This document shows positions 58,806-64,000 of a stretch of DNA of 64,000 nucleotides, one piece after another. A model generated the notes under the pieces. It saw only the letters and a list, made by a program, of their open reading frames with translations. It did no database searches and had not been told where the DNA came from. How positions within the stretch are numbered: the stretch's first letter is position 1; the number at the start of each line of letters is the position of its first letter. The translations under genes were made by a program, and so were the position numbers. The stretch comes from Flammula alnicola (Eukaryota > Basidiomycota > Agaricomycetes > Agaricales > Strophariaceae), in contig JADNRV010000018.1 of assembly GCA_015499995.1 (NCBI GenBank), positions 186,001-250,000 of the forward strand. Direction: 5' to 3'.

Positions 58806-61800
58806 TGGTAACGAATAAGTATTAAAGTAATAGGAAGAGGGCGTAAAAGCCTTTTTGTCGAGTGCTAGCGCTAGACTAGCTGAGGTGATCGAGGGTATTG
58901 AGAGAGTTGGATCGGACATCGAAGGCTGGTTTTATACACAACCGGACTTGAAACGCTTGGGAAGAACCAGGGTTACATCCAGGCCTAACCGTGGCAAGTT
59001 GAAGGCATGATGCGAATATTATCCCAATATAATTGGAAATTATGTCTCGTACACAAGGTGACGGATGCGGGCAACACAGCCAAGATATTTTCAGAGGTCC
59101 GTCAATCTCCCCGAACCGGAAGCGTCATGTTCACACGTGGCAAAGGGCCCTTCGAATTCAGCACCAATTAGCGGCCTGATGCACGCGGCCTCTGATAACA
59201 TAAAATTAGCCTTCTCCAAGCGAATAATATCAGCAACGCGGTATACGTTGGGCAACTACAACTCAAAAGCCTCGTTTTTGCTCGAGCTCTTAGCTGCTCG
59301 TTTCGTGTAGGATAATACAATTGGGGTGCAATCACAAACCTCCAATTAATGCCGTGTCATGAGCAGGTCATGAGTCCTCGGAGGAACAAAAAGTTCGTGT
59401 TACAGTGCGTGTGTCTGGGTTCAAATGTAGCTTTTACCGTTTACGTTCATGGATATCCGCATTCCGCAAGCGTTTCGGACGAGGTAACTGAGTCACGCAT
59501 GGCCATACAGAACATGGGATTTTTGACTTCGGATTCTTGTCGGGTGTGCGTGAGAGAGACTATTCCCTGCAAAATAATAGACTAATGTCCCCGATAGGAA
59601 TGGGAATGTCCTTTCATGATCGTTAAATAACACCGTCGCCTGCCAGACAGTTATTTGTTAGAGAATGTCAAAGTAGACATACCAATATGGGGATCCTTGA
59701 CGTGGACAATTGGCGGACAATCAAAGATGGCGAATCCCATGCCACTGGCCAGATGACGTTTACGACGCGACTTTTGGCACGCTCAAAAACTCTAAATTGG
59801 TCAATGTAGGCGCTCATTTAATGTTCCCAGACTACAGAAATACTCACGGCCGGCACGTCAAGCAACTGCCGGAAGTGGAATACTTGCAGCCATGAGGTGA
59901 CGCCATACCATCTTCGGAGCAATCAGTGTGCCCGCCGACACCTGAGTTTCATATGTCTACAGTCTGAAGGGTGACAAGTAGCTAAAATATTTCTTTCAAC
60001 GGTATCGGGTGCAAACGGCGCAAAAAACTTCTCACATTTGGGAAAGAATCCACGTGCTTGAAATTAAGTGAACACCAAAACATGCCGAAAGCGTTTCGAG
60101 GTAATCGGGATCTGTAAAAGGTTGGCCGAGTAATAGCGAGTCCGAACATCCAAATTCTAGGCAAATTCGAGAAATAATGCATCCCCGACAACGACGAATC
60201 TAGGCCGAAAAAAAATATATGAGCGGCCGCAGTATGCCCGGAAATCTCCATATTTTGCAATGAGTGAACAATAACATGCCACGGTTTCGGAATCAAATCA
60301 AGTGGCGATATTACAAGCAACAACTTACAAGTTGTTGGTTCTTCGCAGTGTTTGCCATTTCGGTTTTTGGGGTGCCCCTCCAAGGGAACAGATGCACAGG
60401 AAAACGGAGCCGAGAACTCGCGAGAAGACATGTTTCAAGGAATGTAGGGTTGATGCCAATTTGGTAAGTTCCTGGCTGCCAGAACCGTAAAAAAAATTGC
60501 TCGTTGTTTAGAATGTTGATCACCTACATATCCACCCTGCAACGGCGAGCTTCGTGCAACGACAGACGTCCCGATGACGACCTTTGAGCAATAAAGTAAA
60601 ATAAAAACTGTGGCCATGGGCAACAAGAAAGAATCATGCATCGATAGATAAGGATATGAATAAGGAAGAGGAAAGACTCACTCGAGAGTATTAGCCAGCT
60701 TCTCCGCAGCTCTACCTTTCTTAACTCAGTGATTGGATAGCAATAAAGACCCTCTTTTTACAGTCCAGGATGCACGTTCGATGCACGAACGGACCGAATC
60801 CTCTGAGATATCCACGCGCGAGGACACCTATTCTCAGCCTGGAAAAACCATCTTCCAGTTCATAGAAATCGCTCCAGAATCGCCGGTAGCTCGTCCGACG
60901 GGGCCATACGGAATGTCGGGGATCTCCTGAAGGCTGAGTCCGGCGTTATTATTTGTTGAACTCAGCGGCAGAGAGAGTGGGCGGGCAATTAGGAATCAAC
61001 AAGCGGACTTCAAAGTTGCATGGCAGTGCGTCCACACCAACGCTCCTTCTCCTCAACTTCATCTTCGCACACCACAAATTCTTCTGCTGGATCGTTGGAA
61101 CATGATAGCAAATATGGCTTTCATGGGATCCTATTCCTTCTTTTCGGGGCTCCCTGCTAGTTTTTCTTCGGTCGAAATGGGGAAGATACAATCACCTCAA
61201 TTTTTTTTTACGAATTTCGAATTTGCTCTGGTCGCCATCCGAGTCGCGCAAGTTGATTATTGATACACCTGAGGCGAAATGTCGGCTTTCGCTCAGTGCC
61301 AATTGAACACACCCTCTGGGTCCGAAGAAGTAGTGATAGGCGCGTCTCATACTCCCAGCGCCTGGAATATCCACGGACACTCGTGCCGCGCATAGGCCCC
61401 GAATTTTACGTGTAAAAGCAACTTCTTTTCCGGTGTCTGTTGGCCATTCTCGACGACATTTCTGGGACAGCAAGCATTCACCGAATTGCTTCCTGAAACC
61501 ATCTGGCCTCGTTCTTGCTGCCAAGGCGAAGGAGTGGTGGCATACGCGCAATTTTTTCAATGATTTGTGAACGAGGCCCTCGGCAGAGTGACGTCATCGA
61601 ACCTCTTTCGAGGCTCTTTAGACAAAGTTTCTGTGGGTGGGACGCTTTCCTCCAATCTCTACCGCGCAGATTGGCTCGGGAATCAACGAGTACTCCTGCC
61701 CTTGGACCGTTTTGTTCTTCAATCGAGAAAAACTCTGGGAATATGCTTCCCGCAGGACGGTCCATTCATCGTCGAGAATAGCAGCAGCCTCTCTGAATTG

Positions 61801-62507
61801 CCTTTTCGCCGCAATTTCAAATTTTTAATTCCTATAGGGAGGCCACGGAAGTTCGCCTTCATGTGCTGCTCCGTTTCCTGTAGCTGCACAATGGACGGTA
61901 TGCAGTGGCCTATATGTTATTTATGCGAAGCTCTGGGCCGCCTTGAACAAAAATTAGTTTCGATTACCAGCTCTAGCAACTACTCTGGGGGAGAAACAAG
62001 GGTACTTCACTCGCCTGTTTCCCATATGTGCGTCACCATTCATGCTGTCAATTGCGCACAGACTAGGATGACACTACAAGCTTTGCCGTGTCGATTGGGA
62101 TCGCAACACACTGTCCACGGTTTGGGAGGAAAACCTTGGATACACACGCGGCTCATAGACTTCGATTTTTTGGCGTAGTCTGAAAGCAGGCGAATGGCAA
62201 GAACAAACGAAGCGCTAGTTTGACGGACCCTGGGATTGTACACATCAGCCGTAACGCGTAATGGACTGTAATGGACCATAGCTCAACTGTCCTCCTCACG
62301 TGCGTGCGAGCAGCCGATGTCACAAACCTGTATCTTGTTCCATGCCTTCTGCTGCGCCTCGCTACCCGCATATCGCTGCAATCGTTTTCGAAAATTATCT
62401 ATCTACGCCACCATGGGCTAAAAGATCGAGATACTCGCAAAAGAAAAAGACAAGAAAACGTGAATCTGTGTAGGAAAGAATCCCTTTTCTGTGTACTACT
62501 GGGCATG
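58806..62507. other. 3.7-kb region without an assignable gene
   Basis: I checked both strands. Several minus-strand stretches look mildly coding: one at about 61830-61640 with REAAAILDDEWTVLREAYSQ and ending GGKRPTHRNFV; one at about 61560-61192 with VSVDIPGAGSMRRAYHYFFG; one at about 61190-60949 ending CPPTLSAAEFNK. They could belong to one unrecognised multi-exon gene, but I could not join them with consistent splices. The plus frame at 61567-62178 overlaps them and has no motif. The rest (58806-60900) shows nothing. Confidence 0.35.
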
Positions 62508-63177
62508 CTATTGATTTTTTCTGGTGTTATGGATCCTGCCGAAGAACTTGATGAAGCTAATAGCGAGTCCCAGAAGCGCCAGAATGATCACTGGTGGCAA
62601 CCAATACCTCAATCCAACCACGCTCCCTATCAGATCGCCGCGGCGGGGCCCACCCACTGGCGGACGGAAGTGGTTTGCTTGGCCTTGAACACCACCGCGC
62701 CATGTGAAGCTGGCAGCTGCTGCTTGCGGAAGGTCGACGACGACAAGTGCCCATGCCCGCGACCCTGGCGAAGGAAGCACCCTGGACAATCAATCGACGA
62801 GAAGGCAGTCATACGTGAGGACAACACCTACGGATACGCGTGCGCAGGTCCATGAAGTTCCTAAAGGACCACCTGGATTGGCGAGGCTCTTCATTGGCAG
62901 TGTACTGAGGAAGGGTGTCTTGGCTCCTGTACGGCGGAGGAGGGAACATTGCTCCAGCGAGGACATCCCAGTACGACGACATGTCCCAGCGATATAAGCC
63001 AAGCCCTTGTTGAACGGAAGGGGGACGGGGAATTGTAGCCTCGACGGTATCGTGGGTGCTGGACCTGTCGGCAACTTCATTGGCCACTGGAGGTGCCGGG
63101 GTAGTTGGCAACCTCGTTGATAGTCTGCCAACAAAGTGACCTAAGGTCGAAATCAGAGACGCAAGGGTGGGGTTCAT
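62508..63177 (-). CDS. Hypothetical single-pass membrane protein
   Basis: Two exons are proposed. The first begins at the ATG 63177 (MNPTLASLISTLGHFVGR) and ends at ...RTRIRR near 62830. The second runs to the stop at 62508. They join across an intron of about 47 nt (GTGTTG...GTCCAG), the only phase that keeps the second part open. The protein is Pro/Ser-rich, with PPPPYRSQDTLPQY, and has one membrane segment close to the C-terminus (YWLPPVIILALLGLAISFI) followed by FFGRIHNTRKNQ. This suggests a tail-anchored or type II protein with the bulk in the cytosol. The PPPY-type motif could bind WW-domain proteins. I do not recognise a family. Confidence 0.5.
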
Positions 63178-64000
63178 CGCGTGCACTGATATGATGGATT
63201 AAGAATAACTTTGGTGAGTGAGCGCAACTTCTTGGTTTTAAGCAGATACATTATTTTCTTTTAAGGGGGCTGGCTGTGGCTACAACAATTTGTATATGAT
63301 GGTCAGCGCTCTAGCTGTGAAGTACAGCATTCGTTCCCGAGGCTCCCACGGCCAATTTTTTTCTCTTATAGATGAGTTGATTCTTCAGGTTATTATGGGA
63401 TGCACGTATGAGGAGCAGGAATAACTCTCAATTTGATAAGCCTTTCCTGTCCTAATAATGATTGTGAGTATGAGAATATTAATACTTTGATTTCTGTGCG
63501 ACGACAGTTTAGACATTGAGCGACCACTTCGTATGGCTTGCAAGCTCGTGATAATCTGAACAATGATTGGAAAGTACACACTTTTCGGCGCGTGGAGAGG
63601 TGAGAAATATCCTTTATTCATCTCAAAGATTGGGATTTCCGTCCGGTATAGCGAGCGCTGCGGGGAGGGTGTACTGCCTTCACTTCCTTTAATGAAGCGT
63701 TTCGTTTCTGGAAGCGCCGAAAGCGCCCATCGGGCCACGCCGGAAAGAAGAACCTTGGCGGCTATTTTTGCACTTACTTTGTATGCGGGAGGTCCAAGTT
63801 GAGATTACTTTGTGGATCTGGACATACTTGGGCAGGGAAGTTACATAGTGCAGAGTACGCATGACTAACGAGGAAGTCCGCAGCACAGAACTCCGCTGTC
63901 ATAGCGGTATGTATAGGTTGCTCTCCAAATCCCGGTGTATATGCTTACGGGACAGTGCGGAAATACAACGTTGGATAGACAGAACGCACGAGTATACTGG
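63178..64000. other. Right-edge region, nothing assigned
   Basis: No motif-bearing frame on either strand. The minus frame at 63385-63738 is open but has no recognisable content. Confidence 0.4.

Noticed and set aside
61567..62178. 203-codon plus-strand frame
   Set aside because: No motif, odd composition and overlap with mildly coding minus-strand stretches; I could not support either as a gene.

Overview
This window looks like nuclear DNA of an agaricomycete (mushroom-forming basidiomycete). Genes are split by many introns of about 45-70 nt with GT-AG ends, very short exons occur, and the gene set (a fungal sesquiterpene synthase, BBE-type FAD oxidases in tandem, paralogous P450s, a Kin4-type kinase, a Bbc1/Aim3-type protein) fits that group. 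I cannot name the species. All splice sites below were read by eye from donor/acceptor signals, frame and protein continuity; no transcript was available.

Left half (about 0.6-34.4 kb): accessory metabolism. After an SDR-family oxidoreductase and a head-to-head pair of nucleotidyltransferase-like/unknown genes, four closely related secreted-type FAD-linked oxidases stand in tandem on the + strand (5.3-17.2 kb). They are followed by three P450s of one family (17.4-19.6 minus, 22.1-24.4 plus, 27.0-29.2 minus), a GDSL/SGNH esterase, a BAHD-like acyltransferase with an HxxxDG motif, and a class I sesquiterpene synthase with DDxxD and NSE motifs. Together they read as a terpenoid gene cluster: cyclisation of farnesyl diphosphate, P450 and flavin oxidation, acylation, perhaps ester trimming. 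The product is not predictable from sequence. A frameshifted P450 relic and a large inverted-repeat element show that the locus has been expanding and decaying.

Middle (34.4-38 kb): about 3.7 kb in which I could assign no gene.

Right half (38-58.8 kb): mostly conserved cellular genes. They are a Kin4/CAMKL-type kinase with a C-terminal KA1 domain, a free-standing KA1-only paralogue directly behind it, a protein with an integrase-type H2C2 zinc-binding region, a decayed gene, histone H2A.Z, translation factor eIF2D, the 18S rRNA dimethylase Dim1, a Bbc1/Aim3-like cortical actin protein, and a 76-residue cysteine-rich protein in four tiny exons. A 731-bp hAT-like MITE with an 8-bp target duplication sits at 57.2-57.9 kb. 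The last 5 kb hold one plausible single-pass membrane protein and otherwise no assignable gene.
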